Shown one piece after another: positions 14,609 to 22,547 of a stretch of DNA of 24,109 bases. Position 1 is the stretch's first letter; each line of letters opens with the position of its first letter. The position numbers and the translations under genes were made by a program. The notes under the pieces are model-generated. The model made no database searches, had not been told where the DNA came from, and worked only from the letters and a program-made list of their open reading frames with translations. The DNA is from Brumimicrobium sp051745635 (GTDB lineage Bacteria; Bacteroidota; Bacteroidia; Flavobacteriales_D; Crocinitomicaceae), in the NCBI GenBank assembly GCA_051745635.1, contig JBNJEH010000046.1, positions 1-24,109 on the forward strand, in the 5' to 3' direction.

Positions 14609-14639
14609 GAGGCTGTCCGAAAGGGCAGTCTCTTTTTTT
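14609..14639 (+). terminator. Rho-independent terminator of the peroxiredoxin operon
   Basis: GAGGCTGTCC (14609-14618) pairs over all 10 positions, with two G-U pairs, with GGGCAGTCTC (14623-14632). The tetraloop is GAAA and seven Ts follow (14633-14639). A textbook intrinsic terminator. Confidence 0.93.
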
Positions 14640-14707
14640 ATGTGCACAAATTTGTTTTTTTCTCTAAAAAGTGCGAAATTGCACCGAAATACTAATTATT
14701 TAACACT

Positions 14708-17700
14708 ATGAAAAAACTATTACTTTCTATTGCAGGCGTGTTCAGCGCTGTTTTGTTGTTTGGACAAACGGTTAGCAGTGATTATTTAGATGGAGCTATT
14801 TGGTTTCAGCTCAATAATGATGTGGTGCGCACTGAGCAAGCAACAGTGGGTGGAGGAGTTGAAAAATCCAGCTGGAAACTTCAAAACTTAGAAGCTTATG
14901 CCTCCATAAGACAGTTCGGTATAAAAACGTTCCGAAAGGCATTTCCAGATGTGGGAGACCCCAAGTTGGATGATATATATCGTCTGGAGATTCAAGATGC
15001 ATCGAAGGTGATGGACGTCATTCAGCTGTTGGAACGCGATGAGCATGTCAATTATGCCGAACGCGTACCTTTCTTAGAAAAAACATTAACACCAGATGAT
15101 CCCGATTTCAACGCCTCAACACAATGGGCATTGTTTCAGGTAAATGCTGAACAGGCGTGGAATGTTTCGGCAGGTTCGAGTAATGTTACAGTTGCTATTG
15201 TCGATGACGCAGTTGAGACGACACACAGTGATTTGTCCGCTGCTATTTGGTCAAATACGGGAGAATCTAATAATAACGGAACGGATGATGACAATAATGG
15301 GTATATCGATGACAAAAATGGTTATGATGTTGCTGATGACGACAATGATCCGAACCCCGATAATCCAATAAATAGTTATGATCACGGAACACACGTGGCT
15401 GGTATTGCGGGAGCAGCAACAAACAACAGTACTGGTATAGCTTCTATTGGTTTTGGCATTGATATTATACCCGTAAAATCAACAAATTCATCTTCCGCAA
15501 TTACTCATGGTTATGAGGGAATCATCTATGCCGTCGCTGCAGGTGCAGACGTGATCAATATGTCCTGGGGAGGCAGCGGTTCGAGCAATACGGCGCAAAA
15601 TATTATTACATACGCAGATAATCAAGGAGCTATTTTGGTGGCTGCAGCAGGTAATGATAACGTTTCTTCTGTTTTTTACCCCGCAGGATATAGTGAAGTG
15701 CTCGCGGTAGCTTCTACTACAACTGGAGATAACAAATCTTCATTTTCAAATTATGGTTCGTGGATTGATATTTCTGCACCTGGAAGTGCTATCTATTCCA
15801 CGGTGCCCGGCGATGGTTATGCCACAAAGCAAGGTACTTCAATGGCGAGCCCAATGGTGGCTGGTCTCGCGGGCTTGATGCTCTCAGAAAATAGTGCGGT
15901 AACTCCGGGGGATGTCGTAAATTGTATCTTGTCTACGGCTGATGATATTGATGGCGCTAATCCGAGTTATGCTGGTGAACTGGGAGCCGGAAGAATCAAT
16001 GCAGAAGCTGCTATGAATTGTATGACTGGTCTCACGGGAAATGCTCCTGTCGCCGATTTTACGGCGAATACGACCAATATTTTAGAAGGTGATAATGTGA
16101 TCTTCAGTGACATGTCTAATTATAATCCAAATAATTGGACCTGGACATTTAACGGCGGCAATCCCAATACTTATTCGGGATCGAATCCTCCTGCTATCGT
16201 GTATAATAATGCGGGTACTTATGAAGTTTCGCTCACGGTTTCAAACGGAAATGGTTCAGATACTGAAACGAAAACAGGGTATATTAATGTCAACGCATCA
16301 ACGGGATGTGATACGATTACTAATACTGAACCTAATGATAACGTCAGTGAGTGGACCTGGGGTGCTCCGAATGGATACATCTTAGGACATAACTACACAA
16401 AAGTACAGTATGTGGCGGAGGAGTTCACCAACTATGGACCTACAAACGTGATGGGGGCAGAGTTTTACTTTACGGAAGGACAGACGAACGATCCCAATGC
16501 GTTTATATCGATTAAAGTATGGGAGTCCAACGCAGGAAATCCAGGTACAGAATTGTATTCTGAAGACGTTTTAATCGAAGACATTGGCGCTAATATCAAC
16601 GGAAATAATTTTACACCTAACTACATTAGCTTTGACCAGTCGGTTCCCGTCGGTACGAATGACTTTTTCATCGGGTACGAATTGTATTACAACCCTGGAG
16701 ATACGGTGACAACCGGCGCGAGTCAGGATTTAACACCAAATGCAACACGAGATAACTCTTTGTGGTACTATATCAATGCGTCAGATAACCCGCTCAATTT
16801 AACGACAGGATGGCAAGAGGTCACCAATATCGGTAGTATAGAATTGGCGATGCACGTTTATCCGAGAATTACTGATACACCACCCACTGCATTTGTGACG
16901 GCAAATCCCACGACTGTGTGCGAAGGTGAATTTATCGATTTTGACGGAACACCTTCGGCAAACATGGACAGCTGGGAGTGGACCATTAACGGTTCTTCAA
17001 ACCCCAATCCTTCCGGCATTACTCCCAGCGTTATTATGAACAGCGAGGGAACACATGAAGCAGTGTTGCGCGCCTACAATACGTGCGGTTTCTATAACGA
17101 AGAAGCTATTTCAGTAACAGTTGATCCTGCGCCAAACGTAAATGTGACGGCTACAGCGGATACGATTTGTCCTGGAGATAACGTCGATTTAACAGCTGCG
17201 GGAGCCGGGAATTATGTGTGGTCGCCAGGAACGAACTTGTCTTGCACGAATTGTGCAAACCCAACAGCAACTCCAACACAGAGCACGACGTATTCCGTCG
17301 AAGGTACGACTGGTAGTTGTTCTTCCGAATCGTATTACGAAATCGTAGTGGATAACTCCGCTCCAGAAGCTGATTTTTTGGTGAGCCAGGATACGGTTTG
17401 TCAGGGCGATTTACTTTCTGTGAATGGTGCATCATCTGACGGTGGAGTTTTCTTTGACTGGGTCTTTAACAGCGGAAACCCGGGGACGGGAGTAGGATCG
17501 ATTTCTTCAACGACTTATGACACCCCTGGGACATACACGGTGGAACTGACCATCGAGAATTCATGTAATGAAACTGACAATGTCACAAAAGATATTGTTG
17601 TCGTAGCACCGGAAGATTGTGTCAATAGTCTTTCATCTGCTGAAAGTGAAGGTTGGACAATGTTTTATGCAGCAGACCAGAATAAGGTGGTTATAGACAA

Positions 17701-17884
17701 TCCTTTTGCACTCAAAGCGAACGCTTATGTGCTCAATACCGCTGGTCAGCGCGTGGTAGAGAATGTCCGAATCAATGAAGGATTAAACGGCATTCCGACA
17801 AATCAATTGTCTAAAGGCGTGTACGTCGTTCACATTTTTGATGAAAACGGACAGCAAATTGAACAATTGAAATTTGTAAAATAG
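14708..17884 (+). CDS. Subtilisin-like (S8) serine protease with PKD domains, exported by T9SS
   Basis: 1058 residues. Signal peptide 1-19 (cut near LLFGQ), propeptide to about 130, then the S8 catalytic domain (about 138-440). The triad is Asp166 (VAIVDDAV), His226 (YDHGTHVAG) and Ser378 (GTSMASPMVAG), with oxyanion Asn316 (AAGND). Between Asp166 and His226 lies an Asp/Asn-rich loop (DDDNNGYIDDKNGYDV), probably calcium-binding. The rest is: PKD domain 446-530; a beta-sandwich 534-722; PKD-like 726-806; an Ig-like domain with paired cysteines 808-882; PKD 886-966; and a C-terminal sorting domain 980-1058 ending KGVYVVHIFDENGQ...LKFVK, the type A T9SS signal. So it is secreted or surface-attached after removal of the tail. 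It is monocistronic, between two terminators. Natural substrates are unknown. Confidence 0.96.
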   Translation: MKKLLLSIAGVFSAVLLFGQTVSSDYLDGAIWFQLNNDVVRTEQATVGGGVEKSSWKLQNLEAYASIRQFGIKTFRKAFPDVGDPKLDDIYRLEIQDASKVMDVIQLLERDEHVNYAERVPFLEKTLTPDDPDFNASTQWALFQVNAEQAWNVSAGSSNVTVAIVDDAVETTHSDLSAAIWSNTGESNNNGTDDDNNGYIDDKNGYDVADDDNDPNPDNPINSYDHGTHVAGIAGAATNNSTGIASIGFGIDIIPVKSTNSSSAITHGYEGIIYAVAAGADVINMSWGGSGSSNTAQNIITYADNQGAILVAAAGNDNVSSVFYPAGYSEVLAVASTTTGDNKSSFSNYGSWIDISAPGSAIYSTVPGDGYATKQGTSMASPMVAGLAGLMLSENSAVTPGDVVNCILSTADDIDGANPSYAGELGAGRINAEAAMNCMTGLTGNAPVADFTANTTNILEGDNVIFSDMSNYNPNNWTWTFNGGNPNTYSGSNPPAIVYNNAGTYEVSLTVSNGNGSDTETKTGYINVNASTGCDTITNTEPNDNVSEWTWGAPNGYILGHNYTKVQYVAEEFTNYGPTNVMGAEFYFTEGQTNDPNAFISIKVWESNAGNPGTELYSEDVLIEDIGANINGNNFTPNYISFDQSVPVGTNDFFIGYELYYNPGDTVTTGASQDLTPNATRDNSLWYYINASDNPLNLTTGWQEVTNIGSIELAMHVYPRITDTPPTAFVTANPTTVCEGEFIDFDGTPSANMDSWEWTINGSSNPNPSGITPSVIMNSEGTHEAVLRAYNTCGFYNEEAISVTVDPAPNVNVTATADTICPGDNVDLTAAGAGNYVWSPGTNLSCTNCANPTATPTQSTTYSVEGTTGSCSSESYYEIVVDNSAPEADFLVSQDTVCQGDLLSVNGASSDGGVFFDWVFNSGNPGTGVGSISSTTYDTPGTYTVELTIENSCNETDNVTKDIVVVAPEDCVNSLSSAESEGWTMFYAADQNKVVIDNPFALKANAYVLNTAGQRVVENVRINEGLNGIPTNQLSKGVYVVHIFDENGQQIEQLKFVK

Positions 17885-17910
17885 AACTGAAGAATTTTAT
17901 TGTTGGATGC

Positions 17911-17946
17911 AAAAAAAGAGTTGCTGAGAAGTGGCTCTTTTTTTTT
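17911..17946 (+). terminator. Terminator of the subtilase gene
   Basis: An A-run with GAG (17912-17920) pairs with CTC and a T-run (17935-17946), enclosing TTGCT/AGTGG with several G-U pairs and a GAGA loop. It ends in nine or more Ts, 27 nt after the stop codon. Confidence 0.85.
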
Positions 17947-18111
17947 AGGTATAATGGGTTTGAAACGCTTCGAATCCGGTCGTTTGCAAGGGATGATTTC
18001 AGAATATTTATAAAGCTATATTTCGCTGTTGTTGGGATATTTAGCTTTTTTTATGTGTAAAAAACTTGTGATATGCGATTTTTTGTATTATATTGCATTT
18101 GAATCGTAAAA

Positions 18112-18324
18112 ATTAATGTCATCAAATTAGTAGGAACAGTCAGAAAAAGTAGATTTGAAAATCGGTATCACCCGAACATGGGACGATTGTGCGCGCAGGT
18201 TACGCGCATTCAACGTCATTTTTTGGGAATACCGTACAAAACGCTACATAAATACCGCGAGACATACAGCGGTGAGATAAAAGATTGTGGAGATTGTAAG
18301 ATCTCACGCGTCGAACAAAAATGA
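18112..18324 (+). CDS. Small protein of unknown function, start codon uncertain
   Basis: A frame open from 18103 to the TGA at 18322-18324. The only ATG inside it (18178) gives 48 residues, MGRLCAQVTRIQRHFLG, then IPYKTLHKYRETYSGEIK and DCGDCKISRVEQK. Upstream of that ATG the frame continues in protein-like sequence (VIKLVGTVRKSRFENRYHPN) to an ATT at 18112, which would give 70 residues. An ATG at 18116 is in another frame and meets TAG after four codons. So the real start is ATT, or the ATG 18178, or a one-base change has broken the start. The protein is basic, with a CxxC pair near its end (DCGDC). It is followed 20 nt on by a strong terminator, as expected of a real gene. I vaguely recall similar short Bacteroidota proteins but cannot name a family. 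Confidence 0.5.
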   Translation: MNVIKLVGTVRKSRFENRYHPNMGRLCAQVTRIQRHFLGIPYKTLHKYRETYSGEIKDCGDCKISRVEQK

Positions 18325-18344
18325 TCTTTTATATCTATCGAGAT

Positions 18345-18380
18345 AAAAAAAGCGGAATGATCCATCATTCCGCTTTTTTT
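18345..18380. terminator. Bidirectional terminator between the small ORF and gcvT
   Basis: A perfect palindrome: seven As, GCGGAATGA, loop TCCA, TCATTCCGC, seven Ts. The A- and T-runs on both sides let it stop the plus-strand gene ending at 18324 and the minus-strand gcvT ending at 18395. Confidence 0.95.
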
Positions 18381-18394
18381 AACAAAGTCAGTCT

Positions 18395-19477
18395 TTAAGA
18401 CTTATAAAAAGGCAGCTTAACGACTTCCGCTTTTAATTTTTTCTTGCGAACACCAATGAAAATTTCAGCTCCTTCCTTTTTTAATGCTGTCGGGATATAG
18501 CCCAGACCTATTGGTTTATTTAAAGAGGGCGACATCGTTCCTGAAGTCACGCGACCAATCGTGTTTCCATCTGCGTCTAAAATAGGGTAGTCTTTCCGGG
18601 GAATTCCTTTTTCTTTTAATTCGAAGGCCGCAAGTTTTTGCTCAACGCCTTCTTCTTTTTGTTTTTTCAGCGCATCGCTATTTACGAAATCTTTCGTGAA
18701 CTTTGTAATCCAGCCCAAACCGGCTTCGATCGGCGAAGTTGTATCATCAATATCGTTGCCGTATAGGCAAAAGCCCATTTCCAGACGCAAGGTGTCGCGC
18801 GCACCCAGACCAATCGGTTCGATGCCGTCATCGCTTCCTGCTTCTAATACCGCATTCCACACTTTTTCAGCTGATTCATTGGGTACGTAAATCTCAAATC
18901 CGCCACTTCCGGTGTATCCCGTCGCCGAGATGATTACGTTTGGGCAACCCGCAAAATCACCTATTTCAAACGTGTAAAATTTGATGTTTTCGAGATCTGT
19001 ATTGGTGAGTGACTGCATAGCTCTGGCGGCTTTCGGACCTTGAATAGCCAGCAGACTCCATTCTTCCGAAGCATCTTCGAGTTCAGCACCTACATCGTTG
19101 TGCGACTGAATCCAATCCCAGTCCTTTTGAATATTGGACGCATTCACGACAAGTAAAAATTCATCTTCTTTCGTTTTATAAATAATCAAATCATCCACGA
19201 TTCCCCCTTGTTCGTTGGGCATGCAGCTGTACTGCGCTTTTCCTGTGAAGAGTTTGGACGCATCGTTACTACTGATCTTTTGCAATAAAGCTTCGGCATG
19301 TGGGCCTCTGATAAAGAATTCACCCATGTGCGATACGTCGAAGACACCGACGGCATTCCGAACCACTTCGTGTTCGTGTTTGAGTCCTTTGTATTGTACC
19401 GGCATTGAATAACCTGCAAAAGGCGTCATTTTCGCTCCCAGTGCTTCGTGTACGTGAGTAAGTGCTGTAGTTTTCAT
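18395..19477 (-). CDS. gcvT: Aminomethyltransferase, T-protein of the glycine cleavage system
   Basis: 360 residues, full length. With H- and P-proteins and lipoamide dehydrogenase it splits glycine; T-protein moves the methylene group from the H-protein arm to tetrahydrofolate, releasing ammonia. Family motifs: FDVSHMGEF (46-54); YSCMPNEQGGIVDDLIIY with catalytic Asp96; QGPKA; SATGYTGSGGFEIY; GLGARDTLRLEMGFCLYGND; PIEAGLGW; and the C-terminal GRVTSGTMSPSLNKPIGLGYI. The GFEIY and PIEAGLGW stretches separate it from dimethylglycine dehydrogenase-like and YgfZ relatives. It stands alone here. No glycine riboswitch could be recognised in the 283 bp upstream (19478-19760), which holds nothing clear. 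Confidence 0.97.
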   Translation of the reverse strand: MKTTALTHVHEALGAKMTPFAGYSMPVQYKGLKHEHEVVRNAVGVFDVSHMGEFFIRGPHAEALLQKISSNDASKLFTGKAQYSCMPNEQGGIVDDLIIYKTKEDEFLLVVNASNIQKDWDWIQSHNDVGAELEDASEEWSLLAIQGPKAARAMQSLTNTDLENIKFYTFEIGDFAGCPNVIISATGYTGSGGFEIYVPNESAEKVWNAVLEAGSDDGIEPIGLGARDTLRLEMGFCLYGNDIDDTTSPIEAGLGWITKFTKDFVNSDALKKQKEEGVEQKLAAFELKEKGIPRKDYPILDADGNTIGRVTSGTMSPSLNKPIGLGYIPTALKKEGAEIFIGVRKKKLKAEVVKLPFYKS

Positions 19478-19760
19478 TGTATGCTATACTTTATGTTTAA
19501 AAATGTAAAATTAAACAATCATCTATACTGTAGATTGGAAAACGGCAAAGAATTACTGTTTTGGGGAATTGAAAGCAGTCGCTGAATTTAAAATATTAAA
19601 AAACAAGGTTCTTCGGTTGAATTGTGTTAATAAAATGTTTCCCCATAAGAATGAAGGCTGTTTTGTTCATTATTGATTACTCTCTCTTAAGTTTCCATGG
19701 ATCTTCTAATATGAACAACTTGACAGTACCCGCATTTTTTCGAAACGAGTTTGCTATCAA

Positions 19761-20012
19761 TTATTTGAAGAGTGACTCCATTTTCTTTGATAGGTAACCG
19801 ACACCTATACTTACACTTGTTTTTATTAACTGCTTTTTTAAATCAGAGGTTGCAACCAGGTCATTTAAAGTTGTTTTAATAATATGAGCGGGTGTAAAGC
19901 TATCATAAGTTATTTGATACTGTTCTTTTAAGACGCTAAGATCATTAGCGCGCTTTTCTTCGAGTAACCTTATACTCGCAAGCAATTCTTTACTATTCGT
20001 TGGTGCTTCCAT
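19761..20012 (-). CDS. Small protein of unknown function, third gene of the YtxH/holin-like operon
   Basis: 83 residues. The first half is a charged helix (SKELLASIRLLEEKRANDLSVLKEQYQITYDSF) that could form a coiled coil. The second half reads PAHIIKTTLNDLVATSDLKKQLIKTSVSIGVGYLSKKMESLF, with one short hydrophobic stretch (TSVSIGVGYL) too weak for a sure membrane span. Its start overlaps the end of the holin-like gene by 20 bp, so the two are translated together. I recall such proteins behind holin-like genes in Bacteroidota, but no function is known. A membrane-peripheral partner of the upstream protein is a guess. Confidence 0.8.
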   Translation of the reverse strand: MEAPTNSKELLASIRLLEEKRANDLSVLKEQYQITYDSFTPAHIIKTTLNDLVATSDLKKQLIKTSVSIGVGYLSKKMESLFK

Positions 20013-20364
20013 TTTGTGATTCTTTCTTGAAAATTTCTGAAATAATTGAGGAACTTATTTTTCGCTTTAAGTAGTGACGCACGAGAAAGAAGCAAACAGC
20101 TACCAACACCATATAGAAAACGGCAACACTTAGAAATCCCAGGTATATTTTGTCCATTAAGTCGCCTAACCAAAATGATGCTCCTATACTCGCGAACAAC
20201 AAGGTCATAAATAGAACGATTAATAATACACCACGGAAGATAAAAGTTGATAAGACTTCTGCGGATGATTTAATTAATTTGTGCTTGTATAGCTCAAAAC
20301 TCGTTTTTCCATAATTTTCAACTTTATACAGCAGCGACTTTATGCGTTCAAATGTGTTCTCCAT
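19993..20364 (-). CDS. Small membrane protein, phage-holin superfamily III type
   Basis: 123 residues with two long transmembrane segments: FIFRGVLLIVLFMTLLFASIGASFWLG (about 41-67) and IYLGFLSVAVFYMVLVAVCFFLV (about 73-95). They are preceded by a basic helical N-terminus and followed by a charged tail. This layout fits the PF07332-type putative holin-like family, which in Bacteroidota is chromosomal, is not linked to phage genes and travels with YtxH-like proteins. No lysis gene or phage gene is nearby, so a lysis role is unlikely; an envelope-stress role is inferred. It lies 47 nt after the YtxH-like gene and overlaps the next gene. Confidence 0.85.
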   Translation of the reverse strand: MENTFERIKSLLYKVENYGKTSFELYKHKLIKSSAEVLSTFIFRGVLLIVLFMTLLFASIGASFWLGDLMDKIYLGFLSVAVFYMVLVAVCFFLVRHYLKRKISSSIISEIFKKESQNGSTNE

Positions 20365-20411
20365 TGTTTCAAAATGATATTCAAAATGACATTTTTCAAT
20401 GATTCAGGCCC

Positions 20412-20699
20412 TCATGCTTCATCATTTTTGGCAGACTCCTTGACCTTTTTTTCAGCCTTTTTCAATACTTCTGCTGCCGCTGCTTTACCTTCTTCTTTGT
20501 TCCCTTCAAATTGATCGGTAATCTCATCGATCAAACTTGCGAAACTCTTTTTGAGATCATCTACGGTATCAGTACTTTTCCTCGCAATTTTTCCTCTTGT
20601 CTTCGATCCTTTGTCCGGAGCGAATAATATACCTATCGCTGCTCCTGTTGCAATACCCGCCAATACGCCTACTACTATTTTTCCTGTACTCATGATCAT
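20412..20699 (-). CDS. YtxH-like stress protein
   Basis: 95 residues. The N-terminal hydrophobic Gly/Ala-rich segment GKIVVGVLAGIATGAAIGILFAPDKGSKTRGKI is the YtxH (PF12732) signature: one membrane span ending in LFAPxxGxxxR. The rest is a charged amphipathic helix with many Lys/Glu/Ala (EVLKKAEKKVKESAKND). Members are general-stress-induced envelope proteins of unclear role. There are two possible ATGs (20699 and 20693), two codons apart. It heads an operon with the holin-like gene and the 83-residue gene. A 14-bp inverted repeat lies 25-38 nt upstream. Confidence 0.92.
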   Translation of the reverse strand: MIMSTGKIVVGVLAGIATGAAIGILFAPDKGSKTRGKIARKSTDTVDDLKKSFASLIDEITDQFEGNKEEGKAAAAEVLKKAEKKVKESAKNDEA

Positions 20700-20723
20700 T
20701 AATTTTAAAGATTTATATTATGG

Positions 20724-20737
20724 TAACAAAGTTGTTA
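20724..20737. promoter_or_regulatory. Inverted repeat upstream of the YtxH operon
   Basis: TAACAA-AG-TTGTTA has perfect 6-bp arms, in the region where the promoter should lie. It overlaps GTAACAAAGTTG (20723-20734), nearly identical to GTAACAAAGATG upstream of the DUF4142 gene (22317-22328). On the minus strand this reads CAACTTTG, one base from TAnnTTTG, so it may combine promoter and operator. Confidence 0.4.
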
Positions 20738-20920
20738 AATATTGACTATTAGTGGGTTACATGTTTGCTTGAAATCGTTGTAAGAATCACACGTTCATCT
20801 TGAATACTGTCTATCTACGGTAGAAAATTGCTTCGTGCGAATTCAAAATCTCTAATCAACCTTAATGTTGACTTTCTTAAACCCTTATCCATCAAAATAT
20901 AAGCGCATCAAATAAAGATT

Positions 20921-21496
20921 TCATAGTGAAACATCTTGAATTTTAATTTTAAGTTGAATTGATAACCCTACTTGAGCAGTTCTTTTTTCAACAGCTTTTA
21001 CTTCTTCTATAGCTTCTTTAAAAAATGCTGCTGCAAGATGTTCGTCCAGTGTTTTTGCGAACGCGTACATACCTTCATAAGCATCAATTTTGTGCTGATG
21101 TAGGTTTTGCAGGGAAGTAATAATGGCTGCATCGCGCTTTAAACCAATATGTTGCGTTTCAGTATTTTTTTTAGCTTCCAATAGTATAGCGCTGACAGTA
21201 GGGGATGCCGTCGCAAATGGCTCTTTTCCTATGGCTTCAAATAGATCTTCTATTCTTGAAATTTGATACTCAGTTGAGGTGTGTTGGTTCGTCAGCAAAT
21301 AAATGAGTTCAGGAGAAGCGGCTAACTTCGTTTTTTCAGGAATTACTTCTTCCATTTTTTTCGCCGTCCAGTACATTTCCCTGAGCAATCTTTCTAAAAT
21401 TTTTATCGTTTCAGTTGAACGCAAAGGATGTTGTTTAGGTTTTACGTTGGAAGGTCTTCCATTGAAGGAAATGTGGATTGATTTTTTTCTTTTCAT
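20921..21496 (-). CDS. Ferritin-like helical protein, DUF892/YciE type
   Basis: 191 residues from ATG 21494-21496; the frame continues to a TTG at 21529, which is not favoured. After a basic N-terminus (MKRKKSIHISFNG) come four helices in the YciE order: KILERLLREMYWTAKKM; SPELIYLLTNQHTSTEYQISRIEDLFEAIG; a third with HKIDAYEGMYAFAKTL; and EHLAAAFFKEAIEEVKAVEK. The spacing and the H..TE..RIE..F pattern fit DUF892. In the first helix, however, the Glu usually present after LY-A appears as Ala, and other acidic ligands look altered, so di-iron binding may be lost. YciE-family proteins are linked to stress responses. It stands alone between the YtxH operon and the DUF4142 gene. Confidence 0.82.
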   Translation of the reverse strand: MKRKKSIHISFNGRPSNVKPKQHPLRSTETIKILERLLREMYWTAKKMEEVIPEKTKLAASPELIYLLTNQHTSTEYQISRIEDLFEAIGKEPFATASPTVSAILLEAKKNTETQHIGLKRDAAIITSLQNLHQHKIDAYEGMYAFAKTLDEHLAAAFFKEAIEEVKAVEKRTAQVGLSIQLKIKIQDVSL

Positions 21497-21612
21497 GCTG
21501 TCTCTAATTTTTTTAGTGATCCGGAGCAAGCCGCTCAGATCTTAATATTTTTGTTTGAATTTATTTACAACGAACTCGTTAGCCTAATTGCTCTATCGTT
21601 TCTGAACGTTTA

Positions 21613-22242
21613 CTATTCGATATAGCGTGGTTCAAAGTATTTTTTGTCAAAATACAGTTTCTCAACTCTCTGTAAACTTAAAATTGATCGATCAAGTTGT
21701 TTTCTTAGATGTGCCAACGCTGTGGTAGTCCAGTTTTTTACATTTATATCGGCGCAAGATTTGTATGATTTTTCAAAGAAAGCAATAGCATCTTTGTGTT
21801 CACTGACCATCATTTCGACATAGGCTTTGTCAAATGCATTCCCCGTCTTTTTATTTAAAAATCGATAGGCATTTCCCGAATTATTTGTATTAGATGTTGG
21901 GAGAGTAATCATTTTGGTTTTCGCAAGTGCTGTTAAATACTTCAGCGAATTCTTTTGATCTGTTTCGATCATCTGTCCCAATTTTTTGATGTGTGCCGTT
22001 TTTCCCTTTAACTGCGCCAATTTCCCCAACTGAATATGTTGGAGGTTAATTTCGGCAGCGTTCACAAGAAAACGGGCGTCCGTATTCCGGATATCCCTGT
22101 CAGGTTGCGACTTTACCTGCTCTGTGGTCAGAACTTCGCTGACTGCTGTTTTTTGCTTGTTTGTACATGAAGTTACCAGTAAAACAGTACACGTAAAAAG
22201 TAACTGAATTGCCGTTTGTTGTATGTCGTTTGCCTTTTTCAT
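21613..22242 (-). CDS. DUF4142 lipoprotein
   Basis: 209 residues. The lipoprotein signal has a hydrophobic core followed by LVTSC (Cys26 lipidated). After a polar linker, the DUF4142 domain (about 55-200) is helical: ARFLVNAAEINLQHIQLGKLAQLKG, IKKLGQMIETDQ, then KAYVEMMVSEHKDAIAFFEKSYK and ALAHLRKQLDRS. DARFLxxAA...E..LG.LA and D..yv..mv..H..ai..fe are the family landmarks. This fold is related to ferritin-like four-helix bundles, but the function is unknown. It is probably anchored facing the periplasm. A 12-bp palindrome and a motif shared with the YtxH operon lie upstream. Confidence 0.92.
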   Translation of the reverse strand: MKKANDIQQTAIQLLFTCTVLLVTSCTNKQKTAVSEVLTTEQVKSQPDRDIRNTDARFLVNAAEINLQHIQLGKLAQLKGKTAHIKKLGQMIETDQKNSLKYLTALAKTKMITLPTSNTNNSGNAYRFLNKKTGNAFDKAYVEMMVSEHKDAIAFFEKSYKSCADINVKNWTTTALAHLRKQLDRSILSLQRVEKLYFDKKYFEPRYIE

Positions 22243-22294
22243 ATCGATGTTTGTTGAATTATTTTTCTGGGTGTTTTGAGCGTTTTCTTATTTC

Positions 22295-22328
22295 ATACAG
22301 CTGTATTTTTTGTGCTGTAACAAAGATG
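22295..22328 (-). promoter_or_regulatory. Palindrome and YtxH-like motif upstream of the DUF4142 gene
   Basis: ATACAGCTGTAT (22295-22306) is a perfect 12-bp palindrome; its AGCTGTAT half also occurs in the oxyR-peroxiredoxin intergenic region (13278-13285). Next to it, GTAACAAAGATG (22317-22328) matches 11 of 12 bases of the motif upstream of the YtxH operon. Both lie 53-86 nt from the ATG at 22242. Confidence 0.4.
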
Positions 22329-22429
22329 ATAAGTATTGAAGTACAATGTATTATACTATTGCTTATGCGTATTGTAAGATTCACACTTTTCAATATAAAT
22401 TTGATTGTTGAAGGGCAGATGCGACCGAA

Positions 22430-22469
22430 TGCGCATGCGCAGTTTACAGGTTTGCCTGACACGATCGTG
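22430..22469. other. Two perfect palindromes in a gene-poor interval
   Basis: TGCGCATGCGCA (22430-22441, 12 bp) and CACGATCGTG (22460-22469, 10 bp) lie 18 bp apart in otherwise AT-rich DNA. They sit in the 332-bp interval 22243-22574, where no convincing gene is seen. They could be protein-binding sites; no family is recognised. Confidence 0.35.
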
Positions 22470-22547
22470 CCCAAATGATCAAGGGTGTGAAGCAAATACG
22501 CCCAGTAAGAGAAGTGAGACGCATTATTTTTAACGAATCAGGAACGA

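Noticed and set aside
19493..19585. A 30-codon plus-strand micro-ORF upstream of gcvT (begins MFKNVKLNN)
   Set aside because: Too short to separate from chance; no terminator or conserved motif supports it.
19478..19760. Glycine riboswitch upstream of gcvT
   Set aside because: No paired-aptamer structure or conserved riboswitch core could be recognised in this AT-rich interval.
19993..20364. Holin-like gene as evidence of a prophage
   Set aside because: No endolysin, integrase, capsid or other phage gene nearby; this family is commonly chromosomal beside YtxH-like genes in Bacteroidota.
22209..22495. Two opposite open frames of 78-89 codons between the DUF4142 and AI-2E genes
   Set aside because: They overlap each other on opposite strands, show no protein-like conservation pattern, and one runs into the DUF4142 signal-peptide region. 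Palindromes there suggest regulatory DNA.
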